Virus record (IMG/VR): IMGVR_UViG_3300030103_000726
Coordinates: 1 to 28,184 of that record
Source of the DNA: a virus
Strand: one strand, 5' to 3'
DNA length: 28,184 nucleotides
Position 1 is the stretch's first letter. Every line of letters begins with the position of its first letter. The translations under genes were made by a program, and so were the position numbers. The notes below the pieces were generated by a model. It searched no databases. It was not told where the DNA came from and saw only the letters and a list, made by a program, of their open reading frames with translations. This document shows, one piece after another, positions 1-9,551 of this stretch.

Positions 1-137
1 GGGATCTTCTCGGAAGAGTTAAGTTGAACCACGGCCCCTACTTGGGACGAAGCACTGGTTCCTGTTGCAGATGCTTTGTCTGCGATTTTGATTACCCCGG
101 AGGTTAACCCTGCGGATACTTTTGTTGGTGAAGACAT
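1..137 (-). CDS. Unrecognised protein downstream of the tail fibre (5' part only)
   Basis: The window holds only the first 45 codons of this gene; it runs off the left edge. The protein begins MSSPTKVSAGLTSGVIKIAD and is rich in Ser, Thr, Ala and Gly, with no motif I recognise. The start is well supported: TAAGGAG lies on the minus strand at 150-144, its TAA being the stop codon of the tail-fibre gene, with about six bases before the ATG. The position directly after the fibre gene suggests another tail, fibre or lysis gene, but that is only context. No stop codon interrupts the frame up to the edge. Confidence 0.7.
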   Translation of the reverse strand, partial: MSSPTKVSAGLTSGVIKIADKASATGTSASSQVGAVVQLNSSEKI

Positions 138-147
138 GGGTTACTCC

Positions 148-1902
148 TTAGGTTTTAATGATGTAGTTAAGGGACAGGAAGGCTGGTGTTGCGACAAATG
201 GGGTGCCTGATCCGGTTGAACCAGAATCTCCAGTTACATCCACCTGTCCGCTGCTATTTACTTTTGATCCATCTTCAATGGGGATACTGGAACGTCCAAT
301 AGTTGCACCGGTTGATGTGCTTCTAAAGCCGTATTCAGTATTGCCGCCTGTGGTTCTTGCTTGAGGCAGTTGAGTAGTAGAACTTAGGGCCGGGCCCGCA
401 CCTGATACCTGAGTATTGGCAACTACATGGTGCTTGTGATCTCTAGCCTTAAACGTACCATCGTCGTGCGTGTGAGGAGGCAAGTTTGCTTCACTCAACG
501 TAATCTCACCATTACCAGTCGAAGCCAAATTATTTGTGGCTGTTCCAATAGGGAACCTGTTACGCATGTCGGGGACATTGAAGGTATTCACACCATCTCC
601 CGCTCCATATTGAACACCAATAACATCAAACAGGGCTTGATAAGTATTCCTATCCAAAGGCTGACCATTACAGAATTCGTATCCGTCAGGTTTGACCGCC
701 CCCGCAAACGGAGTAACGGCCCCCACTGGAAGAGTTGTAAGTCCAGCAATAGTTGCATTACCAGAAACCGTAAGGTCTTGAACGGTAGTTGTTCCCGTGA
801 CATTCAGAGTGCCACCGACAGATGTGTTGCCGGTCAAGGTCGAAGTGCCATCGACAGTCAGAGTACCATCGACATTCAAAGACCCATCAACATCGGCAGC
901 ACCAGTTGAGTTGAAACTTGCACATTCAAGCGTGCCCGTGGGCAGTACCCTGAGAAGATTACCATCTGCACTATCTACAACTTTGAAAATAGGTTCAGAC
1001 TGAACAGAGGCCCCCTTGAGGGTCATAGGTGTTTCCGAGGCAGAAGCCGCTGTTCCGGTCACGGGGAACTCAAAGACAGACTTACTGTTACCGAAGCACA
1101 AGATCACAACGGTGTCACCAGTATTCAGACCTGAGTCTTGTCCGTTTAGAAGCGTGAATACTCCTCCAGAAGACACGGTGTAGTCTGTGTTGGGGGCTTG
1201 TAGTACACCTTGAATACTCACAATGAACATCTCGTTGGTGCTGGAAAGCGGAAGAGGAGAGAGTGCTTTAGTTTTAGCATCAGGCCCTGAAATTGTCATA
1301 TCACCAATAGTGAATGAATATGACTGTGCCACAGATGTTGGGTTGGTACTGAAAGAAGTCAGAGCATCCACATAAGCCTTGGTGGCTGCCTCAGTACCAC
1401 CTACAGGATCAATCAGGTTCTTGATCGCTTTTGTTCCAGCGTTGAACTTGTTGTCTGCATCGAGAGGAAGCGATCCAATACCAATGTCAACCTGCTCTTG
1501 AAGAGTAAACAAGAGTTGCTTGGAGTTGTTGTTGAGGTCATCCGCCCGGAGCAGTGAGGCGTTGTTGAAGGTAGTCAGCAGAGAGGAGCGAGGAGTGACA
1601 CGCTTGACGCGGAGTTTGTTAGTGCCAGTAGGGAACGTAATGTTGCCAAAGGTAACTGTGGTTGTTCCATTAGATACAGTCACGGTGAACGGGGGGTTGG
1701 TCCCATCAGTGCCTAGAACAATATCTTCTGACCCAGATCCATCATCAGCCTGAGCGTAGGTGAATTCGGTAGCCGCTGTCACGTTGGTTGCCACGACTTT
1801 GATGTGGGCTGTTTCTAGGTATTCAAAGTCAGTATTGGTGAAACTCACCGATGGTGTGTTTTCATTGATATTGTCTTCGTAGTCTTTATAACTGTCAGGC
1901 AT
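148..1902 (-). CDS. Tail fibre protein (T7 gp17-like position) with C-terminal collar domain
   Basis: This 584-residue protein is the probable receptor-binding fibre. The N-terminal ~180 residues look like the virion-attachment part of T7-type fibres: a beta-rich segment, then a helical stretch (about 120-180) with RADDLNNNSKQLLFTLQEQ and GGTEAATKAYVDA. Residues about 334-389 form a six-residue repeat of the type LNVDGT/LTVDGT, likely a beta-structured shaft. From about 395 the sequence GAVTPFAGAVKPDGYEFCNG through FNVPDMRNRFPIGT is a typical phage tail collar domain (PF07484 type), followed by a Gly/Ser/Thr-rich tip. The start has AAGAGGAC seven bases upstream and lies two bases after the gp16-like gene. 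T7 gp17 is of similar length but has a different C-terminus, so host range likely resides in the collar/tip half. Confidence 0.9.
   Translation of the reverse strand: MPDSYKDYEDNINENTPSVSFTNTDFEYLETAHIKVVATNVTAATEFTYAQADDGSGSEDIVLGTDGTNPPFTVTVSNGTTTVTFGNITFPTGTNKLRVKRVTPRSSLLTTFNNASLLRADDLNNNSKQLLFTLQEQVDIGIGSLPLDADNKFNAGTKAIKNLIDPVGGTEAATKAYVDALTSFSTNPTSVAQSYSFTIGDMTISGPDAKTKALSPLPLSSTNEMFIVSIQGVLQAPNTDYTVSSGGVFTLLNGQDSGLNTGDTVVILCFGNSKSVFEFPVTGTAASASETPMTLKGASVQSEPIFKVVDSADGNLLRVLPTGTLECASFNSTGAADVDGSLNVDGTLTVDGTSTLTGNTSVGGTLNVTGTTTVQDLTVSGNATIAGLTTLPVGAVTPFAGAVKPDGYEFCNGQPLDRNTYQALFDVIGVQYGAGDGVNTFNVPDMRNRFPIGTATNNLASTGNGEITLSEANLPPHTHDDGTFKARDHKHHVVANTQVSGAGPALSSTTQLPQARTTGGNTEYGFRSTSTGATIGRSSIPIEDGSKVNSSGQVDVTGDSGSTGSGTPFVATPAFLSLNYIIKT
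735..903 (-). repeat. 18-bp degenerate tandem repeat inside the tail-fibre gene (hexapeptide repeat)
   Basis: The coding sequence repeats with an 18-base period, most clearly at about 848-903 where CCATCGACA-type units recur on the + strand. The translation gives consecutive six-residue units such as LNVDGT, LTVDGT, TSVGGT, LNVTGT. Such runs usually form an extended trimeric beta shaft in phage fibres. The DNA copies nearest the 900 end are the most alike, which suggests recent expansion by slippage. Confidence 0.6.
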
Positions 1903-1904
1903 GT

Positions 1905-4900
1905 TTAGTCCTCTTCTGGTATTGGGATCTGCTCAAATCCCTTTGTGATTGCTTCTGATAAAAATGGAACACTTAGAAGTCCTCCAAACCTCGCAAGGTT
2001 TTTCAAATCTTGTTGAGAGTAGTCATCGTTCCCTGCGATAGCAGACATGATTTCCTTTGTGGATTTCATTGCTTGATCGCCCATTTGGAACAGTGTGCTT
2101 CCGGTAACGATCCCAGATGCACCCATTGTAGTTCTTTGGTTGAACACAGGGTCAGCACCCATGAGATCTCGCATGGTGTCCACCATCATTGGACCTACGG
2201 TAGACACAGAACTTCGGGTGACCCCGGCACGGACAAGGTTAGCCGTTGAAAACTTATCGTTTAGATACAGCATCCTGTCCACCTCACTCATTCCCAGTGA
2301 TTTCTTCCAGTGCAAGATCTTGTATCCGAGCATCCCAAGGAATGCACCCCCAACAACATTCATCGCCATACGCCCATCCATACCGGCAACTGAGTATCCC
2401 AACTGCTTCGACTTAGACACAATCGAGAACACACGGAACTGCATCAAGGCACGGACAACAGGTCGGTCTAATATTAAAGGCATGTCGCCAAGATAGTTAC
2501 GTTGGACACCTCTATCCACATGGCGGCGGAGTGCGATAGCAAAGTTATCCATCGCGGCTTTATCTTGAACCTTTTCAAAATCAATTTTCTTAACTTTGTA
2601 GTTCCCGAATACGCCTTTTTCAACTTTGGCAACACCATCAGGTCGAGTAAGTTCTTTAATTACTCGATCAATCATTTCATCAGACATGCCGGTTTCTTTG
2701 AACATTCTTCTTGCACCGCCCCCAAAGAATCCCATGTCTGCTCTGATACCCCCCGCTTTCGCAATAGTGAAGCCTCGGTTCACAAACCCTTGGAAGGCTG
2801 ATTCAACCATCCATCGACGGAGTACAGTGTCCGCCGGAAGAATTCCAAAAGGATTCATGATGGCAACTTGTCGAGTTGTATCAATGTAATTTGATAACTT
2901 ACCTCGGATAGAACCAGAAAGTCCGGCTTCGCCTTCCATCATGTCCAGTCTACGAGTGATGTAGTCGCCACGAATCATGTCCCCACCAACACCGGTAAAT
3001 GTTTCTAGTTCGGCCAGTATGTCATCTGCGAGTTCACCTGAGGCACGCCGTCCCTCACCCAGTACAGGCGTTCCGTACACAGCCTTATTTCTTAGTTTCT
3101 CTGGACCCATAGTAAAGGTGCGTCCAATTTGTTTCCACCATGTCCCCCGAGTAAGAGGGACAGCAGCAGACCTTGCACCATTCCGGAATACAACAGAGGC
3201 TATTTCAGGCATCTGGGCTACACCCATCATGGAGCCAAAGTTCGCCATAGCAAGTGCCTGCCCATCACGAACGTGCTTCATCATCTCTTGAATACTTTCA
3301 TCGCCCCCGAAACCAAACCCCATATTAAATCTGTAAAGAGCATCTAGACTCTTAGATGCGGTTCGTGCCTGCGCATCCCCAGTAGCCAGCAAAGCAGCAT
3401 CCATTTGTGAAAGCGTCATCACTTCATCTGAGTCAGGTCGGAATGCTTTGAATCCTCGCCGCAACTCGGTTGCACCAATAACCCGCTGGGCATAAAGAGT
3501 GAGTCCAACGTTCAAGTCTCTGTCCATCAATTCGTCAATGTGGACTGTGCGAGTTCCGTTCTTACCCGTCATGGATGCTGAATAGTTTTCATCCATTGCA
3601 ATACGGCGGTAAGTCATGCCTAAGTGAGGATTACCTGCTTGCTGCGGGGCAACCATGTCCATGATGTCTTTGATTTGTTCTTCCGACAATCCATCTAAGT
3701 CACGGCGGAGTTGCTTTTCAAATACATCAAATGCTTCAGCACTGTCTTTACGCCACCGACCATACAGTTTGGGGTTCTTGTTGTAATCCAGAATACGTTG
3801 AGCAACTTTCCGAGCCTGATCATTATTCAGGGGAGTCTTTCTCGGTGCCCGTTTGATGGCGGAGCCGATGAAATTTAGCATCGTATCTTCACCAAACTCG
3901 TCAATCATCGCAACCGTACGGACATCGTTGTACCGTCTTTGTATGTATTTGGGGTCAAACGGGATATCCTCAAAGACCCCACCCCTCACGCCGTAACCGT
4001 GGAGGTCTTTATAGAACTCACGTACTGCTTTGACAGCCTGCCCCAGTTCACCCGATGGGGTGGCACCGGTGGTGACCGCACGACTGATGTCTTGATCTGA
4101 AAGTTGAACGCCACGTTTGGCGGCGTTGATCTTTGCCAAGTTCATTTTCTTGGATACTTTGGTAACTGACCGCTCAACATTGGTACGGATAATTACTTCA
4201 ACAGGTAGGGCACTGCCCTTTTGTCGGGGGCCGCTAAAGAAGATGGATGCAAAGTCTCTAATTTCTTGGCTATCTGATCTCATCATCTTGACAAATCGAG
4301 ATGTGAGAACACCCCCCGTACCGGGAATGTCGAAGATATCAATTGCCCTAGCAAGTCCTTCTCTAAATCCTTCGTCACGGAAGCCTTCCATAACACGCAT
4401 TCGATACGACTGGGTGCTGGCGGCCTTAGCCAAATCTTCTGCGGAGAGTTCAACAAGATCACTTGATCCCGTCGCCACAGGCACACCATCCACCATGATT
4501 GTTGTTTCGCCTGCATCATCAGTGGCGGTTCTCAGGCCACGAGCCACCTCATCATCAGCAATTTCAAACCGAGTTGCTGGGCGTGAAGCGGTAACTTCAA
4601 ACATGTCGTTGCGTTGAATTCTTTTCTGGAGGGCAGCCAGTCCTTTATCAAGGTCACTGAGATCTACCCTTTTGCCCTCAGCCACTGCCCCAGCAACCTT
4701 TCGTAAAAGTTTGGTAACTTCCAACTGAACACCTGTTGCCGCAAGTTTCTCAGACTCTTTCGCCATAGAGAAGAAAGCATTGGCAACAGTGGTCTGTTCG
4801 CCACGTTCAGCCTTAGCAAGAAGATTATCTATTGCTCCATCTTCTTTGAGTTTGGCTCTAAGGTTTTTGATTGCATCCCGAACGGCTTGTTTGTTACCTG

Positions 4901-5924
4901 TCAAAGCACCTTTAGTAGGTAGTTGTTTGAATGCTGCCTGAACAAGTTGATTAAGTTCGGAACCGACAACGCCAAGATTCTTCGCCCCAAGTGTCACCGC
5001 AGTAGGGAGTACGCCATCAAACCCTTTTCTAAGATTTTCGATAACGTCTGAAGTTAGATACTTACGAACTGTGATACGGCCTTCGAGTTGAGTTGTGCCT
5101 GTCGCCACATCTTCTGCACGAGTAGACAGTCTGCGTCCCTTGCTCAATTTCCGAGCAGACGCTTTGGCTGCCGCATCCCCGAAGTTGTTTGAGATTTTAA
5201 TAGCCTCTTCAAGCCGCAGTTCATTCTTGATTGCTTTTGATACTTTGAACAATGTACTCGGGAACGCCGCCCCGAAAGCCCCACCCATTACTCCCGCCGT
5301 TGCAAGAGCAGTGAGGAACTGCTTCTGGGTCAAAGATTCATCAAGTGAATACTTTGTATATTCAATAGGCAAATCCACAACACCCGCAATGCCAATACCT
5401 TTTAGGGCACCAAGAACTCTGTTGGTCTTATATGCTCGATCGACAAAGGCTGCACCACCACCAATGGGTCCAGCAAGTGCTGTGGCGGCTACTGTTGCGG
5501 GGACCATCTCAACAAGGTTGGGGATGATTGTGGCAACAAATCCGCCGAAAGCATCAAAGGCATTACCTTCAAAAAGTTCTCGCCTCTTCTTGAGGCTCCG
5601 TCGAACATTATCAACATTGAAGATGAACTCACCAAATGACCTAGAGTTTCCAACAATACGCTCGATAGTCTCTTCTTCAGTAATGTCGCCTGCGTAGCGA
5701 TCAAGCATGACTTGATTAACGCTAAATGTTGGATCAGGTGTGAAATTGGGGTCGTTTAGTTCTTGAAGAAGTTGCCCCGTCATAGTTTCATACTTGGCTG
5801 CAATGCCAAGTTTGCCAAAGAAGCCGGGATTATCCAGCCGCATTCCGTACATGTTGTCCAGTTCTCGACGGGTAACGTCTTCGTACTGGTTAAATGTAGT
5901 TGGGAAGGGGGTTAGGGTACTCAT
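1905..5924 (-). CDS. Internal virion protein D (T7 gp16-like), ejection channel component
   Basis: This 1339-residue protein is the largest in the window and sits where T7 places gene 16, between the gp15-like and fibre genes. T7 gp16 (about 1318 residues) is ejected into the cell and forms part of the DNA-translocating channel. The N-terminus (MSTLTPFPTTFNQYEDV...) shows no lytic transglycosylase domain, although T7 gp16 carries one in its first ~150 residues. There are Ala/Gly-rich hydrophobic stretches near residues 125-230 (IIPNLVEMVPATVAATALAG, AGVMGGAFGAAF) and again near the C-terminus (VVGGAFLGMLGYKI), which could insert into membrane. Charged helical regions fill much of the rest. 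The ATG overlaps the stop of the preceding gene (ATGA). The assignment rests mainly on size, order and composition. Confidence 0.85.
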   Translation of the reverse strand: MSTLTPFPTTFNQYEDVTRRELDNMYGMRLDNPGFFGKLGIAAKYETMTGQLLQELNDPNFTPDPTFSVNQVMLDRYAGDITEEETIERIVGNSRSFGEFIFNVDNVRRSLKKRRELFEGNAFDAFGGFVATIIPNLVEMVPATVAATALAGPIGGGAAFVDRAYKTNRVLGALKGIGIAGVVDLPIEYTKYSLDESLTQKQFLTALATAGVMGGAFGAAFPSTLFKVSKAIKNELRLEEAIKISNNFGDAAAKASARKLSKGRRLSTRAEDVATGTTQLEGRITVRKYLTSDVIENLRKGFDGVLPTAVTLGAKNLGVVGSELNQLVQAAFKQLPTKGALTGNKQAVRDAIKNLRAKLKEDGAIDNLLAKAERGEQTTVANAFFSMAKESEKLAATGVQLEVTKLLRKVAGAVAEGKRVDLSDLDKGLAALQKRIQRNDMFEVTASRPATRFEIADDEVARGLRTATDDAGETTIMVDGVPVATGSSDLVELSAEDLAKAASTQSYRMRVMEGFRDEGFREGLARAIDIFDIPGTGGVLTSRFVKMMRSDSQEIRDFASIFFSGPRQKGSALPVEVIIRTNVERSVTKVSKKMNLAKINAAKRGVQLSDQDISRAVTTGATPSGELGQAVKAVREFYKDLHGYGVRGGVFEDIPFDPKYIQRRYNDVRTVAMIDEFGEDTMLNFIGSAIKRAPRKTPLNNDQARKVAQRILDYNKNPKLYGRWRKDSAEAFDVFEKQLRRDLDGLSEEQIKDIMDMVAPQQAGNPHLGMTYRRIAMDENYSASMTGKNGTRTVHIDELMDRDLNVGLTLYAQRVIGATELRRGFKAFRPDSDEVMTLSQMDAALLATGDAQARTASKSLDALYRFNMGFGFGGDESIQEMMKHVRDGQALAMANFGSMMGVAQMPEIASVVFRNGARSAAVPLTRGTWWKQIGRTFTMGPEKLRNKAVYGTPVLGEGRRASGELADDILAELETFTGVGGDMIRGDYITRRLDMMEGEAGLSGSIRGKLSNYIDTTRQVAIMNPFGILPADTVLRRWMVESAFQGFVNRGFTIAKAGGIRADMGFFGGGARRMFKETGMSDEMIDRVIKELTRPDGVAKVEKGVFGNYKVKKIDFEKVQDKAAMDNFAIALRRHVDRGVQRNYLGDMPLILDRPVVRALMQFRVFSIVSKSKQLGYSVAGMDGRMAMNVVGGAFLGMLGYKILHWKKSLGMSEVDRMLYLNDKFSTANLVRAGVTRSSVSTVGPMMVDTMRDLMGADPVFNQRTTMGASGIVTGSTLFQMGDQAMKSTKEIMSAIAGNDDYSQQDLKNLARFGGLLSVPFLSEAITKGFEQIPIPEED

Positions 5925-8461
5925 TCGCTACTCATCCTATTTCTTTCTTGACGAGATTGAGGTGTCTCATCCATGAACATACCTTGACTACCAGTTCTAG
6001 GCATACGGATAGCAGTACCACCACCCATCGGGATCAAGATTTCCAACTCGCCCACAGGTACACTTTCACCGAGTGACAGTCTACGCCTCTGCTCATCAGT
6101 CAACTCGTCCATATCTGTTCGATCCACGGTGAAGTTGCCATGCTCATTGATCTTGCCGCGTTCTTTCAAGATGCTCACAATGTCTTCAGTAGTGAACACT
6201 CCATCTTCTCTTTTGGGGTTCGGAATAGACACAAAGTCAATGAACTCAGAATCTCCTTCTTCATTCATCCGCAGCGTGAAGTGTCCCGGTCGGCCTACTT
6301 CGGGGCGAATCTGGAACAACATTCCTTGGTCGCCCTCAAATCCATACAGGCCGTCAGCGATCCCTTCTGTAAGGACTCCGTGATCCAGCCCACTTTCATT
6401 CAAGTCGAGAACAAACTCATTTAAGAGTCGTTGACCATTCACCCTGTTCTTCACGATATCGCCATCCATCAATGTGGGGATGTTACTTCCATCAAGGAAG
6501 CCGGGGCCAAAGTCAAACTTGTAATATCTGTACCCGCCGATGGTTGTTGAGTTTTCTTGAAGAGTTGTGAAAGCAGATTCCAAAGCATCTTTTGGAGACA
6601 TATCTCCAAAGTATTGCAAGGCTCTTGATAAGTCATCAAGTCGATCCCGAGTAACCCCGATACTCCTATCCTTTTCAAGGTATAGGTTCAACTCTTTAGC
6701 AGTTTCAGAATCTCCTTGACGGGTAGCATCTCGAAATCCAGATGGTGGTTTACTAAAGAACAAGTCGGTTGCAGTAAAGTCACCTACCCGTGCCCCTTGT
6801 TCTCCATAAGCGTATAAGAACAATCCCCGGAGGTAATCGCTGTGTTTTTTGTCTACATAATTACCGAGCGTTGATCCATCTTGATCACTCAGCATCAAGG
6901 TCATCGCGGATTGCATACCTTCTTTAATCTGCTGCCTTGCTCTAAAATACTGCTCTGAATCCCTTGGGTATCTTTGGATATCACCAGCAGCACTAAAGGC
7001 TCTTGAAATAGAGTCTTCTACCGCCTTACTCTTATATCCCATTTGAGACAGTTCCACAGCAACCTGTGCTTCAGCGGTCGCTCGGGCTTGTCGCTCTCGT
7101 TGCTCCCGATCTTCCGGCCCCAGTATAGATCCGAGAAAGTTAGTGTCCCCGACAAGCGCTTGAGTAATCTCCGCCGTCATGGAGGCCGCCACGTTATTCA
7201 CCGCAGTCTTGTGAATAGTGGAGTATTTGAATTCTCGACTGTGGGAAGTACCATCGTCCAACGTAGTTGAAATTGAAATACCATCTTGGGTTTCGGATAC
7301 TTGCCACCCGTCAGGCAGCACAGCCTCTACTGCTTCAATGTACCCATCACCAGTCATGTCTCCCGGCATGTACATAAGGTTAGGCACCGAAGTACCATTC
7401 CCAAGCATGGTGGGAAAGTCAGGGCCAACACCGGAGATTACTTCCTGAAGTCGAGCCATGATTGCTCCGTGAGCATTCTGGTCGTGCTGTTGGAGTTCTT
7501 TAGTACGTGCCCCTGCCTGTCCCCTATTAATTTTAGACTTCTGTTTTGCAAGTTCAGACTTTAGGTAGTCATCACTCTCAAATAGTTTTGCCCCGCTTGA
7601 GAGTTCTATTTCTTCAATTGCTTTCAAGGCTCCAGCATCACCACTCACAGCGAGGTTTAGAAGGTAGTCGCCCACAATCCTGTTTGCCTGTTCGTTCCCA
7701 AAGACGGCACGCGGGACACCATCCTTGATCAGATCATTCATTGCATCAATAGGATTCTGTTCCCCCAAAGCATCTACAACAGAGGCTTCGATGCCTGCTT
7801 TTGTATCTGCCTTCTGCTTGTCAATTCGGAGTCCATTAACTTTCTGCTGAGTTGCTTCTCTAATCTTTTTGAATTCTTTTTCAAACGCTGAAGAATAGTA
7901 GTAATCCTCAGTAAAAGATTTATCCAAGGTCAGTGGTGAACTGTCACCGATTTTCCCTGAAAGGTATGCAGCAGTTGCAGCCCTTGGGTCATCTCCCGTC
8001 ATCAGTCCATACTTTTGATCCTTGCCCACATCATTATGGAAATCGCTGTATAGGTTTGCATCAATATCCGCAGCAACCATACGAGCATTCAATCTGGCAA
8101 TCGCCACCTTCTGCCCCATTTGAACGTATGGGTTTTCATCGGCAGCCATGATTCCCTTGTCAACAAGACTGGCAACACTTAATGCATTGTTGTTTCTCTG
8201 CTGTTCCGCAATGTCTAACTCCTGTTGAGGAGTCAATGTCAAACCTTCCTTCACGCCCTTAATTGCCTCTCGTCGTTCTTTCTCAGCAAAGAACCCAGCC
8301 GCCGTCTGAGAGAGGCTTGCGAGTTTGCCCAGCAAAGGATTGACTACAGGAGCCGCAGGTGTTCCCGGCATGGCTGCGGGTGCCGCTGGGGCACCTTCAC
8401 CATAAGTCTCAAAGGTAGACACAGGATTGGCAGTGATCTGGTAATTAGGTAACTGGCTCAT
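5921..8461 (-). CDS. Internal virion protein C (T7 gp15-like)
   Basis: At 846 residues, this protein matches T7 gp15 (747) in position and rough size. In T7, gp15 assembles with gp14 and gp16 into the internal core and, after ejection, a periplasmic tube. The N-terminal ~80 residues are Ala/Pro-rich (GAPAAPAAMPGTPAAPVV) and are followed by a largely helical, charged protein with no catalytic motif I can identify. The start overlaps the previous stop as TAATG, with GGGAG about seven bases before the ATG, and the end overlaps the gp16-like start by four bases. It is therefore translated in tight coupling with its partners. A peptidoglycan hydrolase domain was looked for and not seen. Confidence 0.83.
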   Translation of the reverse strand: MSQLPNYQITANPVSTFETYGEGAPAAPAAMPGTPAAPVVNPLLGKLASLSQTAAGFFAEKERREAIKGVKEGLTLTPQQELDIAEQQRNNNALSVASLVDKGIMAADENPYVQMGQKVAIARLNARMVAADIDANLYSDFHNDVGKDQKYGLMTGDDPRAATAAYLSGKIGDSSPLTLDKSFTEDYYYSSAFEKEFKKIREATQQKVNGLRIDKQKADTKAGIEASVVDALGEQNPIDAMNDLIKDGVPRAVFGNEQANRIVGDYLLNLAVSGDAGALKAIEEIELSSGAKLFESDDYLKSELAKQKSKINRGQAGARTKELQQHDQNAHGAIMARLQEVISGVGPDFPTMLGNGTSVPNLMYMPGDMTGDGYIEAVEAVLPDGWQVSETQDGISISTTLDDGTSHSREFKYSTIHKTAVNNVAASMTAEITQALVGDTNFLGSILGPEDREQRERQARATAEAQVAVELSQMGYKSKAVEDSISRAFSAAGDIQRYPRDSEQYFRARQQIKEGMQSAMTLMLSDQDGSTLGNYVDKKHSDYLRGLFLYAYGEQGARVGDFTATDLFFSKPPSGFRDATRQGDSETAKELNLYLEKDRSIGVTRDRLDDLSRALQYFGDMSPKDALESAFTTLQENSTTIGGYRYYKFDFGPGFLDGSNIPTLMDGDIVKNRVNGQRLLNEFVLDLNESGLDHGVLTEGIADGLYGFEGDQGMLFQIRPEVGRPGHFTLRMNEEGDSEFIDFVSIPNPKREDGVFTTEDIVSILKERGKINEHGNFTVDRTDMDELTDEQRRRLSLGESVPVGELEILIPMGGGTAIRMPRTGSQGMFMDETPQSRQERNRMSSE

Positions 8462-9120
8462 TATACAACTCCCGCTTCGGTATTGGCTGCATCACCGATT
8501 GACTGGTTGAAACTTGCAATCTGCATACCCGCACCCATCAGGTCAATCGCCAAGTCCATGCCTCCCGGCTGATAAGTACCGGGGAGTTGGTTTGGAGGAG
8601 CGATAGGTTGAAGAGGTGAGGGCATAGCAGCGTTGATCCTATTCTGGGCAGACGCACGAATACCTTCAAGTCTTCGCTGGCCCTGCCGGATGTAGCCTTC
8701 TAGGTTGTCATGGACAATAGCAGCGGCTCTAGCCTCGTTGGCTTTGAACTCCTGCAAGACCAGTCTCTTGGTCTGTCCCGAAGTCTCATCAGCACCAGAT
8801 GCGTAGGTCGCTGCACCGGCTGCTGCTTGTCGTGAGTAATTCTCAATGGTTTGAAATGCTTGATCTCGCCGCTGTCCGATTGATTCATACACAGCGTTGT
8901 ACTGTTGATCTGCATCCTTCTTGGCGGACTTTGCTACGGCTTTGTACTGCTTACGTTGGTGGGCTGCCAATGCCCGCTGGTAAGCCACCAATGAGTTGTA
9001 GTGAGCGTTGCGTTGGATCTGGAGTTTGTTGTTGTATTCGGCTTGGGCACGGGCATTTTTCCTACCCTGCATGTGGCCCAAGACCGCACCGCCTAGTGCT
9101 AGTGCTGTAAATATTGCCAT
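8461..9120 (-). CDS. Internal virion protein B (T7 gp14-like)
   Basis: This 219-residue protein starts with a hydrophobic Ala/Gly/Leu segment (IFTALALGGAVLGHM, residues 3-17), then a long highly charged, Gln/Arg-rich helical region (about 20-165) likely to be coiled coil, then a Pro-rich linker and a short hydrophobic tail. This plan fits T7 gp14 (196 residues), the internal core protein that enters the outer membrane on ejection. A good ribosome site, AAGGAG, lies eight bases before the ATG, within the end of the gp13-like gene, which it overlaps by 22 bases. Order gp13-gp14-gp15-gp16 is kept. Confidence 0.85.
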   Translation of the reverse strand: MAIFTALALGGAVLGHMQGRKNARAQAEYNNKLQIQRNAHYNSLVAYQRALAAHQRKQYKAVAKSAKKDADQQYNAVYESIGQRRDQAFQTIENYSRQAAAGAATYASGADETSGQTKRLVLQEFKANEARAAAIVHDNLEGYIRQGQRRLEGIRASAQNRINAAMPSPLQPIAPPNQLPGTYQPGGMDLAIDLMGAGMQIASFNQSIGDAANTEAGVV

Positions 9121-9551
9121 TGATAAAACTCCTTAAATAGTTGACCCTCAGGTCCGTACGTGAACTCTCGTCCTATGACAAAGCCAAGCCACCGCAGCCA
9201 CTTGATTGTCGCAACATTTCGAGAGTCAACAATATTGTATAGATACTTGTATTCTTCCAGATAGTCCTGCACCCGTTGCCGGGACTCTTTGCAGAACCGC
9301 ACCGATAGTTTGTTTAATCGGTTATTCCCAATCAGCCATATACGACCACCTGTGTCCTCTTGGACAACACCGTAGATCACAACAGGGTGATCATCCTCGG
9401 TAACCGTCATCGCTTCAGAGTGAACAAGGCCGTGGTACAGGGCTTCAGTTGGATCACTGCCCAGTGCCTTGATTTCCTCATAGTCACCTTTTCTAATGTC
9501 ATCGACAATGTAGGCAATATCAGGAATTACAGATCGTCTGAATTCAATCAT
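9099..9551 (-). CDS. T7 gp13-like protein with GNAT-like fold
   Basis: This 150-residue protein resembles T7 gp13 (138 residues), historically called internal virion protein A and needed for virion assembly. The pattern RIWLIGNNRLNKLSVRFCKE, then LYNIVDSRNVATIKWLRWLGF and a C-terminal aromatic strand matches the layout of a GNAT acyltransferase fold, as seen in gp13 relatives. No complete acetyl-CoA pyrophosphate loop (Q/RxxGxG/A) is visible, so enzymatic activity is doubtful. The ATG overlaps the stop of the tail tubular B gene (ATGA) and has AAGG three bases upstream. Confidence 0.82.
   Translation of the reverse strand: MIEFRRSVIPDIAYIVDDIRKGDYEEIKALGSDPTEALYHGLVHSEAMTVTEDDHPVVIYGVVQEDTGGRIWLIGNNRLNKLSVRFCKESRQRVQDYLEEYKYLYNIVDSRNVATIKWLRWLGFVIGREFTYGPEGQLFKEFYQWQYLQH

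Noticed and set aside
5095-5697. Long + strand ORFs such as the 200-codon frame here and others at 10721-11230 and 13196-13783
   Set aside because: They lie opposite well-supported genes, lack ribosome sites and recognisable motifs, and have the low-complexity composition of antisense shadows.
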